Numbered from the stretch's first letter, positions 19,661 to 28,365 are shown. The stretch: DNA of 58,873 nucleotides from Pacificibacter marinus (GCF_018860505.1 NZ_JAHKPU010000006.1:2501-61373); one strand, 5' to 3'. The notes: generated from the sequence alone by a model not told the origin. Translations and numbers: made by a program.

Positions 19661-20080
19661 TTAGCCGCAGAATACGCGAATGACTGTGGATGTTGGGTCG
19701 ATCACGGACTCTACGGCCGTGCCGCTGTGCACAAAGTTCAAACGTGAGGGTGTGTTCGTGGCGACGTTTTCTTGGCTGCCGTAATGTCTAGAGCTGCCCG
19801 GAATGTTCAGAGTTGATGTCGCGCGCGATGGGCCGCCGACGAGGCTTTGATACTGAGAGGCACCACATGTGTCCTGCGGTACAGGGTTGCCTTGCGGTAC
19901 TGGCGCCATCGCGACCGTGCTTCGTGCATTTTGAACAGAAACAATGCCAGATTGCGCGCGTGCCCAATCGCTTGGGTGTTGTGCTTGCGGTGTCGTGCGC
20001 ACTGGTAAATTGTCTGACCCTTGGGTGCAGCCAGCCAAAGCTGCCCCTAGGATGCAAAGTGTCAAAGCTGATTTCATCAT
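19661..20080 (-). CDS. Lipoprotein with I78-inhibitor-like domain
   Basis: A 139-aa secreted protein. The signal peptide ends in a lipobox (ALTLCILGAALAGC), so it is anchored as a lipoprotein. After a low-complexity linker comes QDTCGASQYQSLVGGPS, then a strand-rich end SRLNFVHSGTAVESVIDP and VIRVFCG. The C-G-A...L-V-G-x-P start and the Cys-Gly end match the small peptidase-inhibitor I78 fold. The ATG at 20080 follows GGGACGG and starts right at the signal peptide; the longer frame to 20191 is rejected. It stands between fabI and fabB without an obvious link to lipid synthesis. Confidence 0.75.
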   Translation of the reverse strand: MMKSALTLCILGAALAGCTQGSDNLPVRTTPQAQHPSDWARAQSGIVSVQNARSTVAMAPVPQGNPVPQDTCGASQYQSLVGGPSRATSTLNIPGSSRHYGSQENVATNTPSRLNFVHSGTAVESVIDPTSTVIRVFCG

Positions 20081-20192
20081 GTCCGTCCCTACATAAAAGC
20101 GTTTGAAAAAACCTATTGAAGATAAGGAGTTGAGTAAAGCCGTTTGGTCGTTCTTGCTGGCCTGCAGTTGGAGGTGTGGCATGAGATACAAA

Positions 20193-20220
20193 AACGGCCA
20201 CGCAGTGAGGCATGGCCGTT
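20193..20220 (-). terminator. Terminator after fabB
   Basis: AACGGCCA (20193-20200) pairs with TGGCCGTT (20213-20220). Read on the minus strand the hairpin is followed by a T run (20192 downwards). It lies 24 bases beyond the fabB stop. Confidence 0.85.
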
Positions 20221-20243
20221 GAAATGTTGGATCTGCGTTATAA

Positions 20244-21473
20244 TCAATCGCGGTATTTTGACATAATCATAGACCCATTCGTACCGCCAAAGCCAAACGA
20301 ATTGGTCATGACACTATCTAGGCCCGCATTGTCGATGCGTGTGGTTGCGATCTCATTTGCATGGATCGCTGGATCAAGCGTTTCCACATTGATCGACGGC
20401 GCGATGAAGTCGTTTTGCAGCATAAGCAAGCAGTAGACGGCTTCTTGCGCGCCGGTCGCGCCTTGTGAGTGGCCGGTCATGGATTTCGTGGATGAAATCA
20501 GCGGAGTGTTTCCTTCACCAAAAGTGCGGCGGACAGCTTCAACTTCGCCCACATCGCCCACAGGTGTGGATGTACCATGTGCGTTGATGTAGCCGATTTT
20601 GCGATCTGCGCCGAGTGTGGACAGGGCCACTTTCATCGCGCGCTCGCCGCCTTCGCCGGATGGGGCCACCATGTCTGCGCCGTCAGATGTCGCACCGTAG
20701 CCTGTGACTTCTGCATAGATTTTCGCGCCGCGCGCTTTTGCGTGCTCCAGTTCTTCGAGCACCAAGATCGCACCACCGCCGCCGATGACAAAACCATCAC
20801 GGTTCGCATCAAATGCGCGGGACGCTTTCTCTGGCGTGTCGTTGTACTTCGATGACATCGCGCCCATGGCGTCAAACAAACAAGACAAGGACCAATCCAA
20901 TTCCTCGCCGCCGCCTGCAAACATCACGTCCTGTTTGCCCATCATGATTTGCTCGGACGCAGACCCGATGCAGTGCAAGGATGTGGAACAGGCTGACGTG
21001 ATAGAATAGTTGATGCCCTTGATCTGGAACGCTGTCGCGAGGTTCGCAGAAATCGTAGACCCCATACATTTTGGCACAGCAAACGGACCAACGCGTTTGG
21101 TTGCGCCAGACTTCAAAACGGTCTGGTGCGCTGCAAACATCGCTGAAGTGGACGGACCACCAGATCCTGCAATTAGGCCAGTGCGAAAGTTGATGACGTC
21201 TTTCTCTTCCAAGCCAGAATCCGCAATCGCCTGAGACATCGCGATAGAGGCATAAGCCGCACCCGGCCCCATGAAGCGCAGCGCACGCTTTTCAACGTGA
21301 TCTTTAATGTCGAGCTTTACGTTGCCCGCGATCTGACTGCGAAACCCGTATTCTTTCATATCCTCATTGGCAGTGATGCCAGAGGTGCCTGATTTGAGAG
21401 AGGCCAAGACTTCTTCGGCGTTGTTGCCGATAGAGGAGACAACTCCAAGACCTGTGATAACGACACGACGCAT
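20244..21473 (-). CDS. fabB: 3-oxoacyl-ACP synthase I FabB
   Basis: A 409-aa condensing enzyme that extends the cis-3-decenoyl branch, so it is needed for unsaturated fatty acids. The catalytic Cys is in SITSACSTSLHCIGSA, the two His in NAHGTSTPVGD and KSMTGHSQGATGA, and the conserved end is NSFGFGGTN. Start MRRVVITGLGVVSSIG is the standard N-terminus, with an AGGAG-type sequence (GGAGCACGCC) before the ATG. In most relatives fabB follows fabA directly; here a plus-strand SpoIIAA-like gene separates them. Confidence 0.95.
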   Translation of the reverse strand: MRRVVITGLGVVSSIGNNAEEVLASLKSGTSGITANEDMKEYGFRSQIAGNVKLDIKDHVEKRALRFMGPGAAYASIAMSQAIADSGLEEKDVINFRTGLIAGSGGPSTSAMFAAHQTVLKSGATKRVGPFAVPKCMGSTISANLATAFQIKGINYSITSACSTSLHCIGSASEQIMMGKQDVMFAGGGEELDWSLSCLFDAMGAMSSKYNDTPEKASRAFDANRDGFVIGGGGAILVLEELEHAKARGAKIYAEVTGYGATSDGADMVAPSGEGGERAMKVALSTLGADRKIGYINAHGTSTPVGDVGEVEAVRRTFGEGNTPLISSTKSMTGHSQGATGAQEAVYCLLMLQNDFIAPSINVETLDPAIHANEIATTRIDNAGLDSVMTNSFGFGGTNGSMIMSKYRD

Positions 21474-21578
21474 GGCGTGCTCCTTTTATAAGTTTGCTCT
21501 TATGTAAGGCAGGCAAGGGGACGGGTGCAAGGGGGGAGGGGCTGTGAGAGATGGTTTAGGCATCGTAAGCCCTGTGCG

Positions 21579-21592
21579 TTGATTGAGATCAA
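21579..21592 (+). promoter_or_regulatory. FNR/FnrL-type binding site
   Basis: TTGATTGAGATCAA is a perfect match to the FNR/Anr consensus TTGAT-N4-ATCAA. The centre is near 21585.5, and a TAGGAT at 21614-21619 would serve as -10 with transcription starting near 21626, about 41 bases from the centre. That is the spacing of class II activation by FNR. It therefore predicts low-oxygen induction of the SpoIIAA-like gene downstream. Since it also lies upstream of fabB on the other strand (106 bases before its ATG), an effect there is possible. Confidence 0.75.
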
Positions 21593-21647
21593 CGACCCTA
21601 CGTTCCTATCTATTAGGATACAGAGGATAAGTTAGGAGGACATTGTT

Positions 21648-22019
21648 ATGTTTACTGTTACGAAACACTCAGCGGACCGTTTGGATATCAAGCTGTCAGG
21701 TACGCTTGATGCGGATGGTATGCGCGCTGGATTGGATCAACTTATTGCGTTGTCTGATGATGTGACGCAAGGCCGTATGCTGTACAGAATTGCGGATTTC
21801 TCAATGCCAACATTGGGAGCGTTCGGCGTTGAAATGAGTCGCCTTCCAAAGCTGTTCGGCCTTCTGGCCAAATTTGACAAATGCGCTGTGGTCACTGAAG
21901 CGGCGTGGCTGCGCAAAGCCGCTGTGGTTGAGGGCGCACTTTTCCCGGGGCTTGAAATCAAGAGTTTCGAACCAAGTGAGACCGCACTGGCTGAGGATTG
22001 GCTAAGTTCGAACAGTTGA
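21648..22019 (+). CDS. SpoIIAA/STAS-like protein
   Basis: A 123-aa soluble protein: VTKHSADRLDIKLSGTLDADGM, GRMLYRIADFSMPTLGAFGVEM, KCAVVTEAAWLRKAA and EIKSFEPSETALAEDWL. This pattern fits the SpoIIAA-like family (PF11964), a STAS-type fold of unknown cellular role that can bind hydrophobic ligands. The start is well supported by TTAGGAGGACATTGTTATG. It is the only plus-strand gene between fabA and fabB and carries its own FNR-type promoter and its own terminator, so it is an independently regulated single-gene unit. Confidence 0.75.
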   Translation: MFTVTKHSADRLDIKLSGTLDADGMRAGLDQLIALSDDVTQGRMLYRIADFSMPTLGAFGVEMSRLPKLFGLLAKFDKCAVVTEAAWLRKAAVVEGALFPGLEIKSFEPSETALAEDWLSSNS

Positions 22020-22042
22020 TGACCTGCACCTATATGAGATGC

Positions 22043-22079
22043 GAAAAAGCGGCAGCACTTTCATGCCGCCGCCTTTTTC
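22043..22079 (+). terminator. Terminator after SpoIIAA-like gene
   Basis: GAAAAAGCGGC and the GCCGC...CTTTTTC segment form a strong hairpin ending in TTTTT, placed 24 bases after the stop. It may also serve fabA from the other strand. Confidence 0.75.
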
Positions 22080-22106
22080 AACGCCAAAGCGCCGAGCCTC
22101 AGGTCC

Positions 22107-22616
22107 CTAGCTTTCAGACAAAGCCACTTTCATGTCTTTCACTTCGTAAGCCACTTCGCCGTCAATTTTGACGATGCCATCGGCCACACCCATGGTGAGG
22201 CGGCGGGTTTGGATGGCTTTGGTGAAATCAATTTCATAGGTCAAAAGCTTGGCCTCTGGGCGCACCATGGCTTTGAGTTTGATCTCGCCCACACCCAAAG
22301 CATAGCCGCGACCTGTCCAGCCGCGCCAACCAAGGTTGAAACCTGTAAGCTGCCACAGCCCGTCAAGGCCAAGACATCCGGGCATAATGGGGTTGCCAGG
22401 GAAGTGGCATTCAAAGAACCACAGGTCCGGTGTGATGTCGAATTCTGCCATCACGTGACCTTTGCCATGTGCGCCGCCATCGCTTGAAATGTCGGTGATG
22501 CGGTCCATCATCAACATGGGTGGGGCTGGAAGCTGGGCATTGCCTGCACCAAACAGTTCGCCACGGGCGCATTTAAGTAGGTCTTCTTTGTCAAAGCTCG
22601 TCGGAAAATCGGCCAT
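22107..22616 (-). CDS. fabA: 3-hydroxydecanoyl-ACP dehydratase/isomerase FabA
   Basis: A 169-aa hot-dog-fold enzyme that introduces the double bond for unsaturated fatty acids at the C10 stage. The active-site helix block [20 protein letters not shown] has the catalytic His and the downstream Asp. The start [20 protein letters not shown] is typical. It partners with FabB. It is divergent from irr with about 200 bases between, an arrangement known in alphaproteobacteria. Confidence 0.95.
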   Translation of the reverse strand: MADFPTSFDKEDLLKCARGELFGAGNAQLPAPPMLMMDRITDISSDGGAHGKGHVMAEFDITPDLWFFECHFPGNPIMPGCLGLDGLWQLTGFNLGWRGWTGRGYALGVGEIKLKAMVRPEAKLLTYEIDFTKAIQTRRLTMGVADGIVKIDGEVAYEVKDMKVALSES

Positions 22617-22823
22617 AGATGCGATTGCCTTATGTTAGGGTCTTTTTTCAGTTTGAAGGCTCTGTATCACTGTGTGAGTAAAACGTGCAAGTGTACAGGG
22701 GGGCGTCTTGGTTTAAGCGAATTTGGGGATTTCGTTTGAATAACACCCGCGCAAGGCCTTATACTGTCAAAACGAGCCAATTGGAGGGCCTCATCAAGAG
22801 GCTTTTTTCGAAGCGAGACGCGA

Positions 22824-23270
22824 ATGAATGACATGAGCCAACAAAACAGCCCCTCATTGAGCGTGCAAACGCGGCGCGGCGAAGCGTGGCTGGCCAGTGC
22901 CGATCTGCGCCCCACACGTCAACGTGTTGCTTTGGCAGCGCTGTTGGTGGGGGATGGTCAAGATCGTCATGTTACGGCGGAAAGCTTGTTTTCAAATGTG
23001 TGCAGCTCTGGCGAAAAAGTATCGCTGGCCACCGTATACAACACGCTGCGCGCCTTTTGTGATGCGGGGCTGATGCAAGAGGTCACTGTCGACGGCACGC
23101 GGTCCTATTTCGACACCAACATGGACGAGCATCCGCATTTCTTTTGGGAAGACAGCGGTGAGTTGACCGATGCTCCTGCAGAGGATTTGAAAATTGTGGG
23201 TCTGCCTATGGCCCCTGATGGTATGGAAATTGCCTCTGTTGATGTGGTGATCCGCTTGCGCAAAACCTAA
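22824..23270 (+). CDS. irr: Fur-family iron response regulator Irr
   Basis: A 148-aa Fur-superfamily regulator. The N-terminal winged helix contains LRPTRQRVALAALL and the recognition helix SLATVYNTLRAFCDAGLM. The dimerisation region has the HPHFFWEDSGEL motif, where Irr proteins usually carry a His cluster. The Gly-Cys-Pro haem regulatory motif of Bradyrhizobium Irr is not seen near the N-terminus. The family represses or activates iron and haem genes according to haem status in Rhizobiales and Rhodobacterales. Its placement divergent to fabA supports the Irr call over Fur or Zur. Confidence 0.88.
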   Translation: MNDMSQQNSPSLSVQTRRGEAWLASADLRPTRQRVALAALLVGDGQDRHVTAESLFSNVCSSGEKVSLATVYNTLRAFCDAGLMQEVTVDGTRSYFDTNMDEHPHFFWEDSGELTDAPAEDLKIVGLPMAPDGMEIASVDVVIRLRKT

Positions 23271-23289
23271 GCTGCGTGTTTTTGATTGA

Positions 23290-23796
23290 TTACGTGGTAG
23301 GGACGAACTTTGCCAATCCACGTAGCCAAATTTTAATCGCGGCCTCGATCCCCTCATCCTCAAAAGTTTCCAATGCACGCGGCGTCCAGTGTTCTGGCGT
23401 AATTTGGCTCAGCCAAAGGCGGCGTTCTTGTTCTTGCAAAGTGGGCAAGGGCAGGGCACTGGCGGCTTCAAGCAGTTGTAGCACAGATTGCACCGCACGC
23501 ATTTGCCGAAACGCGTCCATCATTGGGGCCGTCATTTTGGGATCATCGCGCCATGTGATGTCAAACAGCGCTGTAACCCGCTGCCCAGCGCCCAAACATT
23601 GATAGGCGACACAGCCAGAATACCCCTGTGATGTCAGGTCTTTATGGATGGCGCAGTCAAAACCAGACAGATTATGACAGGGCGTTCCTGCCGTTTTGTC
23701 ATGAGCAAAGCTGTCGCCTTGATCAAAGGCCAAAGACAGGCAACATAGGGCGGCGCAATTGGCGCAATCAGACGTGAAATCTATAGGTTTTATCAT
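23290..23796 (-). CDS. Cys-rich protein with possible metal cluster
   Basis: A 168-aa soluble protein. The N-terminal half carries FTSDCANCAALCCLSLAFDQG, then GTPCHNLSGFDCAIH, GYSGCVAYQC. The spaced cysteines look like the zinc/iron-chelating YkgJ-type domain, although the exact spacing is not one I can place. The C-terminal half is helical with no motif. It converges on irr with 19 bases between the stops. A role in metal or Fe-S handling is inferred only from the Cys pattern. Confidence 0.6.
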   Translation of the reverse strand: MIKPIDFTSDCANCAALCCLSLAFDQGDSFAHDKTAGTPCHNLSGFDCAIHKDLTSQGYSGCVAYQCLGAGQRVTALFDITWRDDPKMTAPMMDAFRQMRAVQSVLQLLEAASALPLPTLQEQERRLWLSQITPEHWTPRALETFEDEGIEAAIKIWLRGLAKFVPTT

Positions 23797-23837
23797 CTGA
23801 AAAATCTGTCATCCCATGGCATCTGAGGCAATAAAAA

Positions 23838-23864
23838 AGACGGCCCGCCGCGACGAGCCGTCTT
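23838..23864 (-). terminator. Terminator after SlyD-like gene
   Basis: AAGACGGC (23838-23845) and GCCGTCTT (23857-23864) form a stem; on the minus strand it is followed by TTTTTTATTG. It is 70 bases past the stop of the isomerase gene. Confidence 0.8.
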
Positions 23865-23934
23865 AAATCTAAGGTCGGTACATGCGCTGCCCCTTAAACC
23901 GCAAGGTCTAAGATCACCCGCGCGCCGTTAACCT

Positions 23935-24363
23935 TTAGGCGATTTCAACAAGCTCGATGTCGAATGTCAGGTCTTTTCCTGCCAGAGTATGGTTCGCGTC
24001 CAATGTCACGACGTCTTCGCCGATAGATACAACACTCACAGGGATCACTTGGCCTTCTGGCGATTGCATTTGCAATTGCATCCCGACTTCGAGTGGAATT
24101 TCAGCGGGGATCATTTCGCGTGGCACATCTTGTTGTGCTTCGTCTTGACGTGGGCCGTAAGCCTCTGCTGCAACAGCGACGATGGTTTTCTTTTCGCCAA
24201 CAGTCATGCCAACCATTTCTTTGTCCATGCCCACGATCACTTGGCCTGCGCCAACAGTGAATTCCAATGGGTCACGGCCTTCAGAGCTGTCAAAAACAGT
24301 CCCGTCAGTAAGGGTGCCTTTATAGTGAATGCGAACTTTGTCGCCGGATTTGACTTCGGACAT
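23935..24363 (-). CDS. FKBP-type peptidyl-prolyl isomerase, SlyD-like
   Basis: A 142-aa protein: VRIHYKGTLTDGTVFDSSEG, then FTVGAGQVIVGMDKEMVGM, GEKKTIVAVAAEAYGPR, an inserted flap region, and DANHTLAGKDLTFDIELVEI. That is the two-domain SlyD layout (FKBP with an insert-in-flap chaperone domain). The His-rich metal-binding tail of E. coli SlyD is missing. It catalyses proline cis-trans isomerisation in the cytoplasm during folding. It has its own terminator and appears to be a single-gene unit. Confidence 0.9.
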   Translation of the reverse strand: MSEVKSGDKVRIHYKGTLTDGTVFDSSEGRDPLEFTVGAGQVIVGMDKEMVGMTVGEKKTIVAVAAEAYGPRQDEAQQDVPREMIPAEIPLEVGMQLQMQSPEGQVIPVSVVSIGEDVVTLDANHTLAGKDLTFDIELVEIA

Positions 24364-24533
24364 CAGAAAACTCTTTCGATTTTGGGGTGAATTGTGAGGC
24401 CGCTTAAAACCTATGTGGCGCGGGTGCTCAAGATTGGCGGCTAGGATAGGGAACTTATTCTGGATGTAAAGCAGGCAGCATATTCAAGTTCACAGGCGTC
24501 GCCATATAGTGAGGTACGCCAAGTATGCGCAGT

Positions 24534-25394
24534 CTAAAACCATTGCCCCGGTTCCATCAGTCCTAAATCCAGCAGCTGCTGCGAGTGCCATTCGAATTCG
24601 ACAGAGTTGTGCCAGCGAAAGGTGTGGATATCAAACGCAGACCCAGCGTTGGCTTTCAGTGCTTTTGCGGTGCGAAAACTGCCGATGGCGGCGGTGATGT
24701 TATGATGCCATGGGCATGAAAACGTGTTGTATTCTTCCATGTTGAATGTGTGGTCTTCACGCAGCTCCAACCCCTTTTGGGATTTGAAAATGGCGATGCG
24801 ATCAATGCGGCGTCGTGCGGTCGGCATGTGTTCTTCAAACCGCCACCGCAGCCCGCCGTAAAAGTCGAGCTGGCGCTCTTTGGGGCCCTCAGTGCTTGAA
24901 CGACCCAGAGCATAATAGCCAGATTTGTCCAGATGCGCATCCTCAAGGGACACAGCGTTGGGGGCCTCATCCAAATTGCCTGCATATAAGTCCACCACAT
25001 AGGTGAGCATCCCAAAGCGGCGCTCTTCTGTGTGAAAGGTCAACATGTCGCCGACAGTCCGGTTTTCGCAAAACGGATAGAATAGATATTCAGCGTTGTA
25101 GCAGTAGTACATCCATATGTCGGGCGCCGCTTTGATCAGGGCGTTGACGGCATTGGTCAACATATTTGGCGCGCGGGTGTCGTAAGTGACGCGATGAATT
25201 TTCAATTCAACAGCCGGTGGCAAGGTCATTGTCTCGGGGCCAAACAGGATCAACGACTTGAACCCCAAAGACAAATGATGACGCAAGCAGGTGTCGATCT
25301 CGATCAAATCTTCAGCAAAAATGATCGCCACAGGCCCTTTGGCCAAAGCGTCGGTGCCGCTCTTTAGAAAAATCTCTAAGCTATCAAAACGCAT
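24534..25394 (-). CDS. Glycosyltransferase-like protein of uncertain function
   Basis: About 286 aa. IIFAEDLIEIDTCLRHHLSL followed by GFKSLILFGPE resembles the start of family 2-like GT-A enzymes whose opening is often E-x-x-x-I-x-x-W-I-x-H-H-x-x-x-G. The block DIWMYYCYNAEYLFYPF lies where those enzymes have W-x-x-x-x-D-x-D-E-F, but here the acidic D-x-D is replaced by Y-N-A-E-Y. The C-terminal RWHNSVEFEWHSQQLLDLG is unassigned. The second ATG at 25394 is chosen because AGGAG stands five bases upstream; the frame extends to 25466. Treat the family call as tentative. Confidence 0.5.
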   Translation of the reverse strand: MRFDSLEIFLKSGTDALAKGPVAIIFAEDLIEIDTCLRHHLSLGFKSLILFGPETMTLPPAVELKIHRVTYDTRAPNMLTNAVNALIKAAPDIWMYYCYNAEYLFYPFCENRTVGDMLTFHTEERRFGMLTYVVDLYAGNLDEAPNAVSLEDAHLDKSGYYALGRSSTEGPKERQLDFYGGLRWRFEEHMPTARRRIDRIAIFKSQKGLELREDHTFNMEEYNTFSCPWHHNITAAIGSFRTAKALKANAGSAFDIHTFRWHNSVEFEWHSQQLLDLGLMEPGQWF

Positions 25395-25631
25395 CATGTC
25401 TCCTGCACACCACATCGAAGTGTTGCCGTTTTCGGTAAAAAAGCCATGAACTACATAGGATTGCAAGTGTTAGAGCCGCAATCTGTGGCGCAATATTTGG
25501 CAAATGGGTCTCAGTGGTACGCTATTGTGCGCTGATGGCCGGATGGGCGCGCGGACAGTGGATTGCAAGGTGGCGCGCTTTTGTGTAGCTAGGCCCAGCA
25601 AATACACCTCCTAAACGCACGGATCAATAGC

Positions 25632-26993
25632 ATGTCTGACCCCAAGGCTGATACAAAAGCTGAACTTAAAAAGCTGTTCGTAAAAACCTACGGCTGCCAG
25701 ATGAACGTTTATGATTCAGAGCGTATGGTCGAGGCGCTGGGCGGATCAGGATATACCGAGGTCAGCAGCCCCGAAGAAGCTGATATGATTTTGCTCAACA
25801 CCTGTCACATTCGCGAAAAGGCAGCTGAAAAGGTCTATTCAGATCTTGGGCGCTATAAAGACATCAAGCTGGCGAATCCGAATTTGAAAGTCGGTGTGGC
25901 GGGCTGTGTTGCGCAGGCCGAGGGTGAAGAGATCATTCGGCGCCAGCCCATGGTCGACTTGGTTGTAGGGTCACAGGCCTATCACCGTTTGCCCGAATTG
26001 GAAGCCAAAGTGGGCAATGGCGTCACGGCTGTCGATACGGATTTTCCAGAGGTCGACAAATTTACCGCTATGCCCAATCGCCCCAAAGCGCGCCGTGCGC
26101 CAGCGGCATTTTTGACGGTGCAAGAAGGCTGCGATAAATTTTGCGCCTTTTGTGTTGTGCCCTACACGCGCGGAGCCGAAGTGTCGCGCCCCGCGGACCG
26201 CGTTTTGCGTGAGGCGCAAGATTTGGTCGAACGTGGCGTGCGTGAAATTACGCTTTTGGGCCAGAATGTTAATGCCTACCATGGGCAAGTCTCTGGTGGA
26301 TCAAAGGACACATGGGGCTTGGCAAAGCTCATTCGTAATTTGGCGAAAGTCGATGGGTTGGAGCGCATTCGTTTCACCACATCGCATCCCAATGATATGG
26401 AAGACGATCTTATCGCAGCGCATGGCGATTGCGATAAATTGATGCCGTATCTGCACTTACCGGTGCAATCTGGGTCAAACAAAATTCTCAAAGCAATGAA
26501 CCGCAAGCACACGGCCGAACAATACATTCGTTTGATGGAACGTATGCGCGAGGCGCGTCCCGATATGGCTTTGTCCGGTGATTTTATTGTCGGCTTTCCG
26601 GGGGAGACCGACCAAGATTTCGAAGACACCATGGCGCTTGTGCGTGAGGTGGGCTATGCCTCTGCGTACTCATTCAAATACTCTGCGCGGCCGGGGACCC
26701 CTGCTGCTGAAAAAGACGATAAAATGGTCGATCATGACGTGGCCATGGAGCGTCTGCACCGCTTACAAGCGCTGATTTCTGAGCAACAATATGCATTCCA
26801 AGAAAGCATGGTTGGCCGCGATGTGTCGGTGTTGTTCGAGAAAAAAGGCCGTCTTGAAGGGCAGATGATCGGGAAATCCGAGTATCTTCATGCGGTCCAC
26901 GCCCCTGTTGAAGGCGTGGAGATTGGCGATATTCGTACTGTGAGAATCACCCAAAGCAAGACGAATTCTTTGGAAGGCAAGTTGATCGACTGA
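25632..26993 (+). CDS. miaB: tRNA-2-methylthio-N6-isopentenyladenosine synthase MiaB
   Basis: A 453-aa radical SAM methylthiotransferase that modifies A37 of tRNAs reading UNN codons. The N-terminal UPF0004 domain has its three Cys in [23 protein letters not shown] and VGVAGCVAQ. The radical SAM cluster motif is CDKFCAFC, followed by [11 protein letters not shown]-terminal TRAM domain ends near [13 protein letters not shown]. Family length and order are normal. It is divergent from the glycosyltransferase-like gene and followed by about 250 bases of spacer. Confidence 0.96.
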   Translation: MSDPKADTKAELKKLFVKTYGCQMNVYDSERMVEALGGSGYTEVSSPEEADMILLNTCHIREKAAEKVYSDLGRYKDIKLANPNLKVGVAGCVAQAEGEEIIRRQPMVDLVVGSQAYHRLPELEAKVGNGVTAVDTDFPEVDKFTAMPNRPKARRAPAAFLTVQEGCDKFCAFCVVPYTRGAEVSRPADRVLREAQDLVERGVREITLLGQNVNAYHGQVSGGSKDTWGLAKLIRNLAKVDGLERIRFTTSHPNDMEDDLIAAHGDCDKLMPYLHLPVQSGSNKILKAMNRKHTAEQYIRLMERMREARPDMALSGDFIVGFPGETDQDFEDTMALVREVGYASAYSFKYSARPGTPAAEKDDKMVDHDVAMERLHRLQALISEQQYAFQESMVGRDVSVLFEKKGRLEGQMIGKSEYLHAVHAPVEGVEIGDIRTVRITQSKTNSLEGKLID

Positions 26994-27250
26994 TCACGGT
27001 CTCTCCAATAAGGCATCGTTTCCACGGCCATGCAGAGAAAAAAAGGTCTCGATGCTTTACGTAACGTCGACAATGTGACGCAATTTTAGTGACCGTTGCG
27101 GATATCGACACGATATGTGGTGAATTTTCTTCACAATTCTACGAAGTTTGCTATCCTGCACATATATTTGTGAGTAGGGCATCAAAACGTGGTTCATGTT
27201 AAGGTGTAGAGTAAAATACTCCGAAAGCGTTAACAAGGGAGACTGAAGAC

Positions 27251-27823
27251 GTGGTAAACGAACTTCTTTCTAAAGGACGAGCAGTACTTGCGGGCTCTTT
27301 GATCGCCGCCACGGCTTTCGTTGGAACTGCCGCGCAGGCACAAGTAATTTCTGGTACAGTGAATGGCGAACGCTATGCACCAACCATCTGGATTGACCCA
27401 GATGGGTGTGAGCATTGGGTCATGGATGACGGCGTTGAGGGCTATATGGACCTTAAAGTTGATCGTCAGGGCAACCCAACCTGTCACCCCGTTCAGGCCT
27501 GTGCTGTTATGAATTCAGATCAGCTGTTCGCAACAGATAAATATACGATTTCTGCGGCGGGTCGCAAACGTTTGACTGACTTCTTCGCGCAAGCGGGGGC
27601 CACAGCTTACACAATCATCGGTCACACCGACAGCCGCGCATCAGACGAATACAACATGCGCCTCAGCTATAATCGTGCCAATGCCGTTGCAAAAATCGCA
27701 GCTGGCACAGGCGCGCGTATCGCGGACGTTCGTGGTTACGGTGAGCGTATGCCAATCGCGTCTAATGGGACGGGTGCAGGCATGCAAAAAAACCGTCGCG
27801 TTGAAATTATCTGCATCAAGTAA
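27251..27823 (+). CDS. OmpA-family protein with novel Cys-pair domain
   Basis: A 190-aa exported protein. Signal peptide residues 1-30 end in TAAQA. Residues 46-79 hold TIWIDPDGCEHWVMDDGVEG then VDRQGNPTC, a segment I do not recognise. The C-terminal OmpA/MotB peptidoglycan-binding domain (about 90-190) shows TIIGHTDSRASDEYN, LSYNRANAV and NRRVEIIC. A GTG start is preceded by AGGGAGAC. The next gene, 11 bases on, encodes a lipoprotein carrying the same segment. I infer an envelope pair, one lipid-anchored and one cell-wall-binding. Confidence 0.85.
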   Translation: MVNELLSKGRAVLAGSLIAATAFVGTAAQAQVISGTVNGERYAPTIWIDPDGCEHWVMDDGVEGYMDLKVDRQGNPTCHPVQACAVMNSDQLFATDKYTISAAGRKRLTDFFAQAGATAYTIIGHTDSRASDEYNMRLSYNRANAVAKIAAGTGARIADVRGYGERMPIASNGTGAGMQKNRRVEIICIK

Positions 27824-27834
27824 GGAGCGAAAGA

Positions 27835-28167
27835 ATGAAAGCTATCAAAGTTATTGCCATTCTTGGTGTCGCTGTTTCCTTGTCAGCCTGTGAAAACGTT
27901 GTGACTGAAAGTGCGGGTGCCGCCTTGGGCAGCAAGCAAAACAAAACAGTCGATCGCGGATTTGATTCCAAGCACCTGTCGCAATTGCAAGCAGGTATCT
28001 GGATCGATCCAATCGGGTGTGACCACTGGATCATCGATGATGGTGTCGAGGGCTATTTGTCCCCACGCGTCGATAAATACGGCAAACCAGTTTGTTCTGG
28101 GTCCGCCGCGCCAAACACAGCGATTGGTCCGTTTAAATCAGGGTCCGTCTTTGGTGATCCTATCTAA
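27835..28167 (+). CDS. Lipoprotein sharing the same Cys-pair domain
   Basis: A 110-aa lipoprotein: signal ending LSAC with Cys19 and Glu at +2, so probably outer-membrane directed. Residues 55-88 read IWIDPIGCDHWIIDDGVEGY then VDKYGKPVC, strikingly like residues 46-79 of the OmpA-family neighbour (same Cys positions, WIDP, DDGVEGY and VD-x-x-G-x-P). It has no OmpA domain. The start follows AAGGAGCGAAAG. The two genes form an operon ending in a terminator. The function is unknown; a shared ligand or heterotypic contact is an inference. Confidence 0.8.
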   Translation: MKAIKVIAILGVAVSLSACENVVTESAGAALGSKQNKTVDRGFDSKHLSQLQAGIWIDPIGCDHWIIDDGVEGYLSPRVDKYGKPVCSGSAAPNTAIGPFKSGSVFGDPI

Positions 28168-28188
28168 CGATCTAAACGTTAAGATTTT

Positions 28189-28217
28189 CAAAGCCGCTCC
28201 TTTGGGGGCGGCTTTTT
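28189..28217 (+). terminator. Terminator after the OmpA/lipoprotein pair
   Basis: AAAGCCGCTCC and GGGGGCGGCTTT form the stem, followed by a T run. It is 22 bases after the lipoprotein stop. Confidence 0.9.
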
Positions 28218-28365
28218 TATGATTTTCGGGGGATAACTGTGCTGTCACAATGACCAAGCATGCGCCAAATTTTGCGCGACTGTGTGAATATTTTGTATCA
28301 TGGCTTGCGCTGACCACAATCCCTTGGCACCATTAGGGTATAGCCCTTTAGAGTCGGAGAGACAT

